A stretch of DNA of 60,392 bases from Nemertoderma westbladi (GCA_032718475.1 JAUCBJ010005821.1:1-60392); one strand, 5' to 3'. Counted from the first letter of the stretch, positions 22,614-35,479 are shown. Notes: generated from the letters alone by a model not told the origin. Translations and numbers: made by a program.

Positions 22614-23876
22614 TGTATGTATATAAATGTTTATTTGGCTGTAGATCTAGGCCTACCACCAGTAGTCTGACAAGTATTGCTCTTTATATCAGTAATGAGT
22701 ACCAGTGTACAGTGGCGTAGCTGATGTTTGTGGCAGGGGGGGCCCCGCTACGATTTTGGCGCCCCCCCCCCCCCCTCTCCCTACCCCCACCCCCCCTTAG
22801 AGAAAATAATTAATTAATTGAACTTTTTGTGGGACTGTTTTCTAGACCTACACCTCTTCCTGTTGTTTGACCCACTGGGTTTCTGACTCGCGTACCATTA
22901 CTCATTATAATTATTTTACCATCAGCAGAGAACAGAAGAATAGTCAAAATTGTTTTATTAATATAGATATAGTTCAGTTTGTGATAAGTATAGCAATTTA
23001 TAGGGCATAAATGTAAATAAAAATACATGTAAGCTGGTAAGCGGGATGGATTCTTTGTGTTGGGGTTGGTTGGGTATCAAGACAATAAAGAAAAGTTAAC
23101 ACATGTCAGTATGAAACGAGATTATGCAGTTAAGTTCAGTACCCAGTGCAGTTGTTAGTTATTGTAGGCGAATTTATGGTGGGCCCTACCACCTATAGTA
23201 CTGCGCCTGCGCCCGAACTTCCCATGGGACCTAACAACAGAACAACACTTTGCCAGCAAGCACATCTGGATTCACAGACTTAATACTGTAATTTAGAGGT
23301 CTATGCCAGTATGCTACAGCTACAGTGAGACAAATATCAGTGCAATAGCAGTATACGGTAAGTTGATATTCACTACAATTAAATGTATTACCCAGTTTGT
23401 TAATATAATATTAATATTATTAAATATTTAATTACTCTAAAAGACACTGATGAAATATTATAAAATTAACAGATTCTGAACCAGGTGATTAAAAGTCTCG
23501 AAAAATGCTATATTTTGGTCTGGGCATTTTTTATAATATATATAGCATTATTATAAATAGTATTACTAATTTATTTTGTAATTTTAAGAAAAAGACACCA
23601 GCAAAAGATTTTGAAAATATCAGGGTCGGAATCAGGGTGTTGAAGTGTACCAAAAAATGAAATCAGTTAGTTTGGGCATTTTTATTTTATAAAACGTTGG
23701 TTCAGCCCAACCGTGCAGTACAACTCAGTACAGTAGAGTACTGGACTCTACTGTACTGCTGTATATCACAAATTACATCACATGCAAGGCTTGCTTTATA
23801 GTGATACAGTACGACAAGCAGTAATGAGAAAATGGTACTAAAATACCGGTGCATGTCAATAGAATAGGCCAATAGG
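22614..23876. other. Intronic stretch with a C-rich tract
   Basis: A C-rich tract at about 22,740-22,800 ends in CCCCCCTTAG, close to the TTAA-family ends. Otherwise AT-rich with no gene seen. Confidence 0.5.
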
Positions 23877-25124
23877 ACAAGTCCCTAAAAGGTGCCACCC
23901 TGCTCCATAGCGCGGGAAATTCAAATGATTGGAAGACATGTTATTAGTACTGGAAAGGGTGGCAGATCAGATCTGCCACCTATATATTGGCGGTAAATTC
24001 AAATCTGTTTTAACATTGAATACATTAATAGAGTAAGACCAATCTGCCAATGTAATTCATTGAATCAGAATAAATTATTTATTATCGGTTTAACTCACTC
24101 ATCCGGTAATGTTGTTGATTTATCTATTGTGGGACTTCGAGCAGCACGTGAACAACTAAACCAGCACGTTAACTAGTCTGGGGCTTCGAGCAGCACGTGA
24201 ACAACTAAACTGGCTGGTTAACAAGTCTGGGACTTCGAGCAGCACGTAAACAACTAAGCTGACTGGTTAACTAGTCTGGTACATGTCTGGGACAGATATA
24301 GCAGTATAGGCAGAAGCATTATACTATACACCTATTGTTATTACAGTAGGCTTACCTGCGATATATTTTACTATCAGTTCCCTGCTATATTGTTATATTT
24401 ATAATGTTCTGATGTAATTATAACTGATACAAGCAAATAATAAATGTTCTTTACATTTTACTGATAGAAGTTAAGCCAAATCCCCCGATCCCCCCCCCCC
24501 CTCCTCAATTTGCAATTTTGTTCGAAGTCCCAGACTATAGTTAACCAGTCAGCTTAGTTGTTCACGTGCTGCTCGAAGCTCCCAGACTAGTTAACCGTGC
24601 TGCTTTAGTTGTTCACGTGCTGCTCGAAGTCCCAGACTAGTTAACCAGTCAGCTTAGTTGTTCACGTGCTGCTCGAAGTCCCAGACTAGTTAACCAGTCA
24701 GCTTAGTTGTTCACGTGCTGCTCGAAGTCCCAGACTAGTTAACCAGTCTGGTTTGTTGTTCACGTGCTGCTCGAAGTCCCAGACTAGGTAACAGCCAGTT
24801 TAGTTGTTCACGTGCTGCTCGATGCCCCAGACTAGTTAACGTGCAGGTTTAGTTGTTCACGTGCTGCTCGAAGTCCCAGAATAGATAAAACAACAACAAT
24901 AACGGATGAGTGAGTTAAACCGATAAGAAATAATTTATTCTGATTCAATGAATTACATTTAGTCTTACTCTATTCATGTATTCAACGTTAAAACAGATTT
25001 GAATTTACCGCCAAAATATAGGTAGCAGATATGATCTGCCACCCTTTCCAGTACAAATTACATGTCTTTCAATCATTTGAATTTCCCGCGCTATGGAGCA
25101 GGGTGGCACCTTTTAGGGACTTGT
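23877..25124. mobile_element. Non-autonomous TIR transposon with 10-bp target duplication
   Basis: The ends are ACAAGTCCCTAAAAGG and its exact complement CCTTTTAGGGACTTGT. The perfect 10-bp repeat GGCCAATAGG lies at 23,867-23,876 and 25,125-25,134. The arms are about 400 and 600 bp and carry subterminal tandem units of about 55 bp with GAGCAGCACGTGAACAAC in inverse orientation on the two sides. There is no ORF. A 10-bp duplication suits Mutator-like or foldback elements; the family assignment is tentative. Confidence 0.92.
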
Positions 25125-26346
25125 GGCCAATAGGCAGCAGTTGGAAGTAATATATATGTAGCTGTATTTATAGGAACAATATGAAGAAGCACAATAAGTA
25201 GCCTACAAGCTGGTTGTATGTAATGGCAAACAATTGTGTTAGGGAATTAATTAAAAAGTTTATTGATATAGAATGTATTATTGAAGGTATTTATTAAAAA
25301 GCTGCAATAGCAATGTACTGGTAGAAATGTTCGTAGTTACTGTAGGCCTAGTGTGGCAGGGAAGGCCTATTTCCCTCCTACACTGCTGCCTGCTGTCTTG
25401 CCAGCCCGGTTCTGGGGTTTGTAATACCGGTGCAAGAAAAAACGAATGCCTGAATGCAGGAATGTACGGTCTAGGCTGGTTGGAATGGTAGGTAGAAGTT
25501 TTGAAAGCAACGGTTATCGTTGTGGTGGTAGCTACCGACGGTCAGACGCTAGGTATGTAAAAGCTGTAGCAGTGACCTCAGTACGGTTGATCCATACCGG
25601 TCTGTACTGGTAACAATTTGGTCAGTAGTTGTAATTACCGGCCTGCCGATATACTACTACTACTAGGTCAAGCGAACTCGGACAGTGGAAATGAGATCCA
25701 TCCAGGCTTCCCGATTCTCCATAGTTATCGCAATTTCGTTTCTCCCAAGTTCAGTATCCCTTTCAAGTTGATCTATATATGTTATGGCCAGTCGTCCACG
25801 ACTACGCTTTCCATGAGTTGGTTGCCAGAGAAGTAGATCTGGTATGACATCGTCTTTACTTCGCCAGCAGTGCCCACTGAATCTTAATCTGCATTCACGG
25901 AGGGTGGTTGATACAGGTGGTATTGTACCTTAAAGCTCGGCGTTTGTCGTGTGTTGTTTTCAGCTGATGTTTAGGGCTGCCCTTAGTAGTCTTGCGTAGC
26001 AACCATCAATTCGTTATTCAAATGATTTAGTCAGTGTCCAGGTCTCACCCCCGTATAAAAATACACTTTCCACTGTGGCTCGAAAGAACTTAGTCTTCAG
26101 GTGCCTGGGGAGATCTGATTTCCAGATGGTATCCATTTTTGATAGAGCTACCCAAGCCTTTGCTTTCCTAACTTCTATGTCCTTTTTGCTACTCTCTATC
26201 CATGATCCAAAAGGTACTGGAAGTCATCGACCTTCCTTAGATGATTATTATCAATGGTTGTCAAGTTTCCATCAACATTAAAGGTCATGAATTCGGTCTT
26301 TGTAGCATTTATATGCAATCCAACCTCCTTATCAGCCCTCTCCACT

Positions 26347-27123
26347 TTATTTAGTAGAAGCTGTGCCTTCTGCTAGCGTATTAGAGAGCAGGGCGATGAC
26401 ATCCGCAAAGTCGGTGTCTGTGACTGTAGTTGCTGGATATCTACTACTTCTGCGTTCTTGAAGTGTGAATCCCAGATCTTCACCCTTTGTGGCCGTCCTC
26501 ATTGCGTAATTCACCACAATTACAAACAGTAATGGTGCTAATGTGCCACCTTGCAGTACGCCAGCCTGGATTGAGAAAAACTCAGTTTCACCATCTGGTG
26601 AGAGTACCTGTGCTTCTGTGTCACAATATAACAATCCAATGCCAGCAACAATTACTTCTGGTATTCCATAAGCTCTTAGGATTTCAAGCCTTTTACCTCT
26701 ATGGATGGAGTCGAATGCCTTCTTGAAGTCCACAAAAGTCATGACTGCGGGGAGATTCTTTGACTTAATTCCTTCAATCAGTCTCCGTAGTGCAAGTATC
26801 TGAGCTATTGTTGATCTACTTGGTCGAAATCTGTTTTGGCTCTTATGCAGTAGTTTCTCTATGTGAGACCTAATCCTATATAGAATCATTTTATTGTATA
26901 TTTTGGCAGCTACCACAAGCAGGCAGATCCCACGATAGTTTGTTGGTATGCCAAGGTCTCCATTCTTGGGGAGAGGCTTTAGTTGACATTTAGTCCAAAT
27001 TGGTGGTGGCTTTTCCCCTTTTAACATCCGGTTGCAAACATTCAATAATGGTCTGTTTAGCACTCTGGTTTTCCATACCTCTGCTGGGATTTCATCTAAT
27101 CCACTCGCTTTATTATTGGACAT
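26347..27123 (-). pseudogene. LINE reverse transcriptase fragment
   Basis: It holds the RT blocks NNKASGLDEIPAEVWK, TFVDFKKAFDSIHRGKR (catalytic Asp) and AGVLQGGTLAPLLFVIVV. The catalytic box that should read FADD is FADV, so the enzyme is dead in this copy. Confidence 0.88.
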
Positions 27124-27396
27124 GCTTTTAATGCTTCTTTGGAGTTCGGAGTTGATATTTTCCTTGTAGGGCTGACCTCAATGTTTGGTGGCTGCCCAAG
27201 CAAGTTGCTGAAGTGATTTTCCACTTCCCAACACGTTCTTAAGGACTATCAGCTTTGAGGCGCCCCTTTGCACAACTTTTCCGACCAGATACCTCATTTA
27301 CAGTTTGCCAGGTAAGTCTTGATTGTTAGTGTATGTGAGCAGTTGTAATTGCTTCAGTTTTATCCTGTATGTACTTTTCCTGACTGATTTTGTAGG

Positions 27397-27831
27397 CTAA
27401 TTTAAGATCGTCCTTAGCTTTCTCAACCTTGTTAATGTTTTCGGTTGTTCGGTTTTAAATTTGTAGGAAATCTTAAGATCTTCTCTCTTACAAGTAACCT
27501 CAGAGTTTTGCCATGGCACATACTGTTTTCGTTTGGGTTTCTGGGGGACATGCCTCTTAGCTGATTCCTTGTGGGCTGTTATTTTATTTTGGTATATTGA
27601 ATTGATGGATTGGTCTTCATCCATTGACTGAAGTGCTTCAAAGCGGTTTTGAAGTTCTAGTGTATAAGCATCCTTTACAGCATTGTCAGTTCTGAGTTTC
27701 TCCCAGTCATATTTGATTTGCTTGCTTGTCCTGGGTTTACTGGTTCTCAACCTGAGTCTGATCTTTGCAGTCACAATTCTGTGGTCCGAACCAATTAGGT
27801 TGAACGAGCTGTATGCCTCGCAGTTGATCAT
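27397..27831 (-). pseudogene. LINE endonuclease C-terminus and linker fragment
   Basis: It begins around FNLIGSDHRIVTAKIRL, where SDH is the last catalytic motif of the APE domain, and continues into a charged linker. It is the frame-shifted continuation of the endonuclease fragment. Confidence 0.82.
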
Positions 27832-27851
27832 GCTGTTTCTCCACTTTTTAT

Positions 27852-28634
27852 TTATAAGGATGTAATCCAGTTGTGCTTAGGTTCCATTAGGGTATTGAAA
27901 GGCTTCCCCTTACTCTTTTCGAATGTGTTGTTTGTTGGTATCAATTCACATTCTTCCATTAGGTCTAAAAGTAAGTACCCATTTCTGTTAGAACTGGTGT
28001 TATAGGTGTAACCCTTGATGTCTTCTGGGCCAATTTGCGCATTCAGGTCACCAGCAATTATTCGACATTGTGTTTCGGAATGTCCTTTATACTGTCCTTT
28101 AACTGCTTGTCCTGGCTCTGATGCATTGGTTGGACTGTAGTAACATATAACTGTTGTCTTGGGATTCCCATCAAATGTTGCGATCATAACCCTGGAATTT
28201 ATAGATTCGATGTTGTTTAGGGTCTTAAGTGCAAATGGGCATAGCATAATTCCTACTCCACCAATTGATGTATTGGCCGAGTTTCTTAATGCTGAGCTTG
28301 TTACTAACGTCCATCCATTTCCAATGTCATTGTACTTCATGGCAGTGTCTTCATGACAAATCCGATGTTCTTGGATGCAGATGATGTCGATGTTATATTC
28401 CATTGCCAGAGCGACCATGTCACTCTGTTTGGTAAGTGCTTTCAGCCTGCGTGCGTTCATTGTAGCAATCTTTATTGTCTTTTTACATTTCAACAGGTTG
28501 GTTCTTCTTTCTTCTCTGTCTTCTGTTACAGTAGCCAATTTATCGACCCCAGTCTGGTGTACCACTGATGGACGCGGTCCTTGACCCGGGCGACGACCGA
28601 GCCGGTATTTCTCCTGGAGGGTTCTCATACTCAT
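27852..28634 (-). pseudogene. LINE endonuclease (APE) domain fragment
   Basis: The 260-codon frame contains TIKIATMNARRLKALTKQ (strand 1 with catalytic Asn), IDIICIQEHRI (catalytic Glu) and IAGDLNAQIG (the GDLN motif), all diagnostic of apurinic endonuclease-like LINE enzymes. The frame breaks soon after PKHNWITSL and resumes at 27,831. Confidence 0.88.
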
Positions 28635-29315
28635 ATCTTTCAGTTGCGGGAGTAAACCGCTTGTGGTCGCAACTCCTACAAGCGTCTTCGCAGTAGGTCG
28701 CCATTGGTTGATTACCTTCCGCCGACCTTGTCAGCATGTCTAGCCATTGGTTGATTACCTTCCACCTATCCATGGCCTACAGCCCTGCTGCCGACTGTAG
28801 GGGTCCTTTTGTTACACCCTGAACCAAGTGTGCCTCCTGGGATAGGTTACCTAACACTGGTATAGGAGCATCCAGTATAGACAGGGCGGGGCGTGTATCA
28901 TCTCTAATGCAGATGCGTATCAAGCCTTTTCCTTCAATGGTGCCCTAGGCGCTATAGCCCTCAATGACTTATTTAGTTGACGGGGCTAAACCAACCCACT
29001 CTTGATCAACTAAATAATGAATAGGCTATGCTTATCGGGCCTGCCCTACTGGGCTGACAGCTACAGGTAGTACCACATTACTGCCATAGTGGTAGCAGGA
29101 TCTGGGGACCTGACCTGACCTGACCTGCCGATGTAGAATCAAATCAATAGGCCTAATCAAAGCAGCAATGCGTTCATTAAATAAATCATTATAGAATATA
29201 TAGAATAAAATATAGAATATATATATAATAATAGTTTAATCTTGGGTTTGATAATGTGGCTAAAATTATGATTAGGTTTGATTCAAACCTAATTATTGAT
29301 TAAAATTTTCTTTTC

Positions 29316-30110
29316 TCATTTTGAGTTTAAGGGGGGGGGGGGGGGGGGGGGGGGGGTACACCATTTTCGGACAACTCTTCGATTTATCACTCTCAGCGTT
29401 TCAAAATTGTTTGGTTTTGGATATAATTTGGAATATAAGTGCCTAAGATGCTATTCTACATGACAGGTTAGAAAATTTTTATTTTTCACTATTTAATATT
29501 AGTTAATACTAGTTAACAACAAAAAAACTTGGTTGCGCTTAAAACCATAAGGCTTTTTCAGTTTTGAATCTAATCACATGAAAGTTTTTTTATATGATAG
29601 ATCAAAGATGGGGCAACATAACTATCAGGCAAAATTTTGTGAAAATAATTCTGCACCGCTAGGTGGCGCTGCAAATTTATGCCTAATTTTTAGGTTTGTT
29701 ATAAATAGTATTAAATTTTATTAACAAATAATTTCGAAAAGTTGTCTAATACTTTTATGCAGGGTGGCTATGTAGACACCCACAGAAAGTTTCAGACTAA
29801 TTGCTCAAAAATTGTAGAAGTAGTAGGGTTTTGAAGTTGACAATTTCATAAAAAAAATATTTGGAGATAATCGACCTTTCATTATACATAGTAATAGTAA
29901 TTTCAATTGGAATCCCTAAATGGAAATTGTTATAACTTAAAAACTAAAAGAGCTGTTAAATAGCGGTTTTCAGATTTGGAAACACCATTTAATGGTGCAT
30001 TATAATAGATTATAAAAAAAATTTCGACATATTTTTAAATATTCTTAAATCATTCTTTATCGCCCTATCGGGTAGTGCATGAAGACACTATATCATTAAT
30101 TTTTATTTAT
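29316..30110 (+). mobile_element. Probable TTAA-family MITE with a long G tract
   Basis: TTAA is followed by about 27 G and then GTACACC. The interior contains GCGGTTTTCAGATTTGGAAA near 29,960, matching a stretch of the element at 57.6 kb. The right end was not found, so the right border is a guess. Confidence 0.45.
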
Positions 30111-30135
30111 TTAATTTAATTTAGAGATTATTAGC

Positions 30136-31400
30136 GGATAGTACTAGATCGTGACAACAGTCGAAAACAGGCGAAAACAGTTGGAATTTAGGGAAAACAG
30201 TCGAAAACCGTTAGATCGTTTAAAAATAATCATCCATGCATTCAGGTGAAAAGAGATCGAAGTTAACTAGGTGTAATAATACATTTAAAATTTAGTGGCA
30301 TTTAAAATGTCGCTAACTTATGATGTCGTTAAATTAAGATGACGCTCTACCCATGTACAATAACACTGCTCATATCAGTGCCCGTACTGCCGTACCGGTA
30401 CCTGTTGTAGTTACTGTGTCCGTACCGGTTGGGAAGTACCGTATTGAATTTATTATTATTGCAGAGATGCACTTTATTGATTGTTATACAGTAGTAGTAG
30501 CTAGTACTGTAGGCCTAAGTCTGAACTCCATGTCTGTAAGAACGATACTAGGAACATAAAATACATAGCTCATAGGCCTATTTCATTTTCAGCATTAAAT
30601 AATTTTGTTTGTTCTGATAATGGCGAAACCGCTGGAAGCGAAGATACCGGAACTTCGTACTTCAACTTCTTCTTCTATCGGTGCCGGTACGGGTGCCTGT
30701 ATAATAGACTTACTGAATACTATACGTCAAGTACATCCGTATTGTGTCAAGTACAATGCACACATCTCCAACCAGACACTATATAACATTGGAGGTGTCT
30801 CATTGGTTCCCCCAAGCTTAACACTAGAACAAAATCGCCTCCGCTTTGCAGGACATTGCTTTCGCCGTGAGGACCAGCCAGTGCATAATCTTGTACTTTG
30901 GCAGCCTCATGGAGTGAATAAGCATGGTGGACAGCCCATGACTTTCTTGAGACGCATCTTAAAGGACACTGGCCTTAAAGATGCGGATGATCTAGCAAAT
31001 GTCATGGGTGATAGGGAGTTGTGGCGGCGCAATTTTATCGACAAGCCGGCACAGCATTCTTAAAAATGCAGCTGCAATGCAGCATGCCGATACTAGTAGT
31101 AGAATACTATACTCTGTAGGCTTACTGCAGTACTGGAGTATTCCATAATCATGCAACGGGTAATCAATGTTATTGTACATGGGTTATGGGTAGAACGTCA
31201 TCTTAAGTTAGCGACATTATAAATGCCACTAAATTTTAAATCTATTATTAAACCTAGGTAACTTCGATATCTCTTTTCACCTGGATGCATGGATGATTAT
31301 TTTTAAACGATCTAACTGTTTTCGTCTGTTTTCCCTACATTCCAACTGTTTTCGCATTGTTTCGCCTGTTTTCGACTGTTGTCACTATCTAGTACTATCC
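30136..31400. mobile_element. Foldback element inserted in the Rab-like gene
   Basis: Inverted arms of roughly 240 bp (30,136-30,370 and 31,165-31,400) start GGATAGTACTAGAT and carry repeated GTCGAAAACAG motifs. The flanks ATTATTAGC (30,127-30,135) and ATTACTACC (31,401-31,409) agree at 7 of 9 positions, which may be an old target duplication. A LINE 3' end lies inside it. Confidence 0.75.
30740..31095 (+). mobile_element. LINE 3'-end fragment (family 2)
   Basis: This matches the C-terminus of the LINE at 31,620-33,348, including NRLRFAGHCFRREDQPVHNL and a stop after DKPAQHS, followed by a TAGTAG tail. It lies in the loop of the foldback element. Confidence 0.85.
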
Positions 31401-33651
31401 ATTACTACCCGACTTTTATTGACTTTGTCATCTTTGGTCCCTACAACCACCATTACCACATCGTCTCTGTCCAGGTAGGAGTTGTATATGTATTCGTCTC
31501 TCCAGCGCTCAAGGGATTTGAATGACTTGGGGCTGGTGATGTCGTAGAGTAGGAAACAAACAGGAACATCGGCGAAGAATGACATGTGGGGTCCCAACTT
31601 GGTCCTCTCAGTACCCCCTACTACTACTACAGGATCGGCATGCTGCATTGCACCTGCATTTTTAAGAATGCTGTGCCGGCTTATCGACAAAATTGCACCG
31701 CCACAACTCCCTATCACCCATGACATTTGCTAGATCATCCGCATCTTCAAGGCCAGTGTCCTTTAAGATGCGTCTCAAGAAAGTCCTGGGCTGTCCACCA
31801 TGCTTATTTACTCCATAAGGCTGCCAAAGTACAAGATTATGCACTGGCTGGTCCTCACGGCGAAAGCAATGTCCTGCAAAGCGGAGGCGATTTTGTTCTA
31901 GTGTCAAGCTTGGGGGAACCAATGAGACACCTTCAATGTTATATAGTGTCTGGTTGGAGATGTGTGCATTGTACTTGACACAATGAACCCGGCGTAACAT
32001 TCTTGTGAAGGTGCCATCCAGAGATTTGGTGTCCTCAGCAGTTAGAGCCCAGCATGGACTCCCACAGAGGAGTACTGGAACTACTGCTGCTCTAAATAAT
32101 CGGACCTTAATTGTCCGATTAATTCTCGGTGACTTCCAAATCCTGGAAAGCCTATTCAAGGCTGCCCATGCATTTCCCTTACGTATTCGAAGGTCCTCAC
32201 CTGACTTCCGGATCCATGATCCCAGGTAACAGAAGTCATCCACATGCTCAAGCATACCATCTTTTGAGCTTATGCTCATCCGATCAGAGACTTGCTGAGG
32301 ACATTCAAAGTTAACTGTCAAAACTTTAGTCTTTCTGGAGTTAATAAAAAGACGGAGTTAATAAAAAGACCAACACTAGAAGCAGCATGTTCTAATGAAC
32401 TGAGGAGCCGTTGGGCTCCCTCTAGTGATTCTGAGAGTACTCCTAAGTCATCAGCAAAGTCTAGATCAGTTAGGTACTTGGCAGGATTTCCTCAACTTCT
32501 GGAGCCAGTAGGTGGAGTTATCATCACCCCATCATCATTATGATGATCTAAGAACATGCGTAGAACATAGTCAACAACAATTATGAACAAGAATGGTGCA
32601 AGTGTGTCTCCTTGGAGGACGCCCCATAACACTTCAAATGGTTCTGTGTCACCGTCAACAGTAGACACAAATGTTGTCGAACCATCGTATACTGATCTGA
32701 TTGCTGCAATAATTTCATCAGGAATCCCATATAATGAAAGTATGCTGAACATGCGTGAGCGAGAGACTGAATCAAAGGCCTTGAAGAAGTCAACAAAGAT
32801 AACAGCCAGATGCCTGTCTTTCTTTTTTGATAACTCTTCAATTATCCTTCTAAGTGCCAAAATGGGCTCCATGGTCCCACGACTTTTAGGGAACCCATTC
32901 TGATTTCCACGGAGCAGTCTCTCATTGGGATCCCTGATGCGATTTAATAGAATTGTATTGTATAGCTTTGCAGCAATTGAGATCAATGAGATTCCCCGAA
33001 AAGAACCATAGAGTGTTAGGTTGCCCTTCTTGGGAACTGGCACCAACTTATTTGTTCTCATTTCTTGTGGGACTCTTGTTGTTCGGTACATGTCTACTAT
33101 GATGGGATAGATGAGCTTTAAACACTCAGGTATTTTAAAGACCTCAGGGGGAACACCATCTACTCCACTGGCACGATTGGTCTTAATGCTCTTTGCAGCA
33201 GCCTTCACTTCTGCAAAGGAGATATCACCAGTGGGAATATCTGAGAGTACAGACTCAGACACTTTTACTTCTATAAAGTTATCAGGCAATACCCTGTCAT
33301 TATTGAGGAGCTTTTCAAAGTGGGCCTTCCAACCATTGGGGCGCTCGCCAGTACCCCCTGGTACACGACTCTGTAACAAAAGACAGTTGTTTCATGGACT
33401 TCACACTTATTCTGTAACTAAATAAACTGTAACTAAATATCAAAATGTAATTGTTTGTTATGTTGTACATTGTTAGCGATATGTATTATTATTATAGATG
33501 TAGTATGATTACCGGTACCTTAATAAGAATTCTTTGTCCACAGATGTCCATGTAGTTTCTGTAGTTGATCAGAGGCAGACTCCCACTCCTCTTAGACATC
33601 TCATATTCGCCCTCGCAAACATAACACCATGCCATAGAAGTCTTACCCACC
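31401..33651 (-). pseudogene. Rab-like small GTPase gene, interrupted by a LINE and a foldback element
   Basis: On the minus strand one exon (33,519-33,651) starts after TATATATTAG and encodes the end of a P-loop, VGKTSMAW, then NYRNYMDICGQRILIK before AAG|GTACCG. The next exon starts at 33,370 in phase (SRVPGGT), is split by the LINE at 31,620-33,348, and resumes at 31,608 with ERTKLGPHMSFFADVPVCF, LLYDITSPKSFKSLERWRDE and the guanine-binding-like VVVGTKDDK. The Rab WDTAGQER motif is replaced by RVPGGTER, so it is atypical. The exon is truncated at 31,401 by the foldback element. The upstream P-loop glycines and the C-terminus were not found. Confidence 0.75.
31620..33348 (-). mobile_element. 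5'-truncated LINE (family 2) with 11-bp target duplication
   Basis: The perfect duplication CAGTACCCCCT is at 31,609-31,619 and 33,349-33,359. Minus-strand coding includes RASGVDGVPPEVFKIP, VIFVDFFKAFDSVSRSRM and VLWGVLQGDTLAPFLF. After a frameshift comes LDFADDLGVLSESLEG with an intact FADD box, then a C-terminus NRLRFAGHCFRREDQPVHNL and a TAG-repeat tail. The clean duplication implies a fairly recent insertion. Confidence 0.93.
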
Positions 33652-34329
33652 CTAATATATAATTGGACATTACTAACAAATATTATATAATGTAGGCCCA
33701 ACTGTGGAAGAATATAACAGGTTCCAAATTAATCTTCTTCTAGGTTCCAAAAATTTTAGTGTTACACCAATTCATAATTTTTAATTTTCTTTATAAGAAT
33801 TACTGGCCATGAAAGTGGAAAATTCCATTGAGGAGGGCACCACTATGCACTAGTCTACATTTTGGACCATTTTTAGCAAATCCTATACATATTGTTTCTT
33901 TGAAAATGATGAAGAACATTGATCTTAATTGATATAACAAAAAGTTCTAGAACAATTTTTATTCGTCCTATAAAAATTTTTCAATTCTTTGCTATTTTTG
34001 GAAAATATTCCTCAACATGATTATATCTATTATTAAAAAAAAATAATGTTATAACATTTTTGAGTTTATGCGATCTGTTAAAGGAATTTGCTTGGTCATT
34101 ATTTCCTCGACCAGGATTGCAGGATTCATCATTATGTCAAAGTATATGGATTAGGCTTCTCGACTTTATCCCTCTCTTTCTCTTTTTAGGAGTGTGTGCT
34201 TTAGTGTGGAGGTTCACAAACGTTTTTATTGCTAAGACAGCAATTTAATTATTAAACAAACATACATGTTTTTGAAAACGATAACATAATAATAACACTA
34301 GCTACCATGAATATATCACAAACCACCAT

Positions 34330-34937
34330 CACGTAATACAAGTGCAAAACTTAGTTGAACCATGAGCAAAATGCATCAGAAAATAGCTTGAAAAGTTAGG
34401 TAAAAATGTCGACCCATACTTTATGTACTGTAGTGCAGTAGTGGTACCGGTACTATGGCTGTTTAACTCTCCGACAGTCTCCGATAATTGATATGTCAAC
34501 CTGAATGTCGTGTGGTGGTATGTGTTGGTCACCCCGGTTCGATCAAACTGACATCGCATCTCTTCCAGCTGTTTACTTTCATCTGGAGGCTTCGGTTTAC
34601 CAATGCGAGACCCCGATCTTGACTCAGACTTGGACTTTCTCGACCCCTTATTTCAAGAACTGGCTCTAGAACTACCTATACTCTTGCCCCCTTTCGGTCT
34701 TCCAGCTGGGGTTAGACTTATGCCTATTATCGGGGTGCCAACTGGGGTTCTTGGACTACCTCTACTCGCGCCCCTGTTCGGTGAACCAGCTGGGATTCCT
34801 TGACTCCTGCCCGTATTGGAGGTTGCGACTGGGGTTCTGCGACTACCTCTAGAACTGGCTCTAGAACTAGCTCTACTCATACTCCTTGTTGGGGATCCAG
34901 TTGGGGTAAGGAATTGCGGCCCTTGCCCTTCAGCCAC
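34330..34937 (-). pseudogene. Ser/Arg-rich coding segment upstream of the Rab-like exons
   Basis: A minus-strand frame reads GPQFLTPTGSPTRSMSRASS with repeated SRASSRGSRRTP units. After a one- or two-base shift near 34,655 another frame continues SRKSKSESRSGSRIGKPKPP and DRTGVTNTYHHTTFR, ending at a possible donor (AG|GTTGAC). It could be the N-terminal exon of the Rab-like gene or an unrelated low-complexity gene. Confidence is low. Confidence 0.35.
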
Positions 34938-35220
34938 TTTATTTTGTACAACCCTTTTTATTAGTAATTTATAGTAGGCCCCTACTTATGTAGAAACTTT
35001 GATTCTAGAACGATTATCAAAATTTCAATCCTGTACCTTTTATCCTGAATTATTACTATTTGCAATCAATGTTGCCAATCAATTTGTTTTCCTCTATAAC
35101 CCACTAACAGATTGTTACATTTAATTAATAGAACTAGTAATTAATAGAACTAGAACGCAGCAATTATCAATGCTATGGTTTACATTACAGCATTACATAA
35201 TCTGTCAGCGGCTACGATAA

Positions 35221-35261
35221 ATCCAAGGTGTACTAAATAACCTATTTAGTACACCTTGGAT
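35221..35261. repeat. Perfect 19-bp inverted repeat
   Basis: ATCCAAGGTGTACTAAATA is followed after three bases by its exact complement. It may be a palindromic transposon footprint or a hairpin. Confidence 0.85.
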
Positions 35262-35479
35262 AAATCACTCTACTAGTACATTTGTTAATTAGCAAGTCGT
35301 AAGACTTGATTTCTGTAAGAAAAAAGAGCTTCTGACTGCTGACTAGTACTACTGACCTAGAGCAAATACAGCTCTAACGATTTTAATGAATTTTTACATG
35401 AACCATGAAAATAGATTTCTATGGGTACTTGTGAAATCGCGGTTTAAATTGAAACATAGGGTCGAAGATCGGCGCTGTT

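Larger units (their letters stand above)
25650..29125 (-). mobile_element. Decayed near-full-length LINE (APE-type non-LTR retrotransposon)
   Basis: Read on the minus strand, it starts with a 5' CAGGT repeat (about 29,105-29,125), followed by an endonuclease region, reverse transcriptase and a C-terminal stretch with ATVESVFLYGGETWTLTK near 26,030-26,090. It ends in a TAG-repeat tail near 25,655. Several frameshifts break the ORF. Clade is uncertain; the motif style resembles RTE-related elements. A 3'-end copy of the same family is at 44,108. Confidence 0.85.

Noticed and set aside
25618-28773. Plus-strand ORFs over the LINE
   Set aside because: They are shadows of endonuclease and reverse transcriptase coding on the minus strand.
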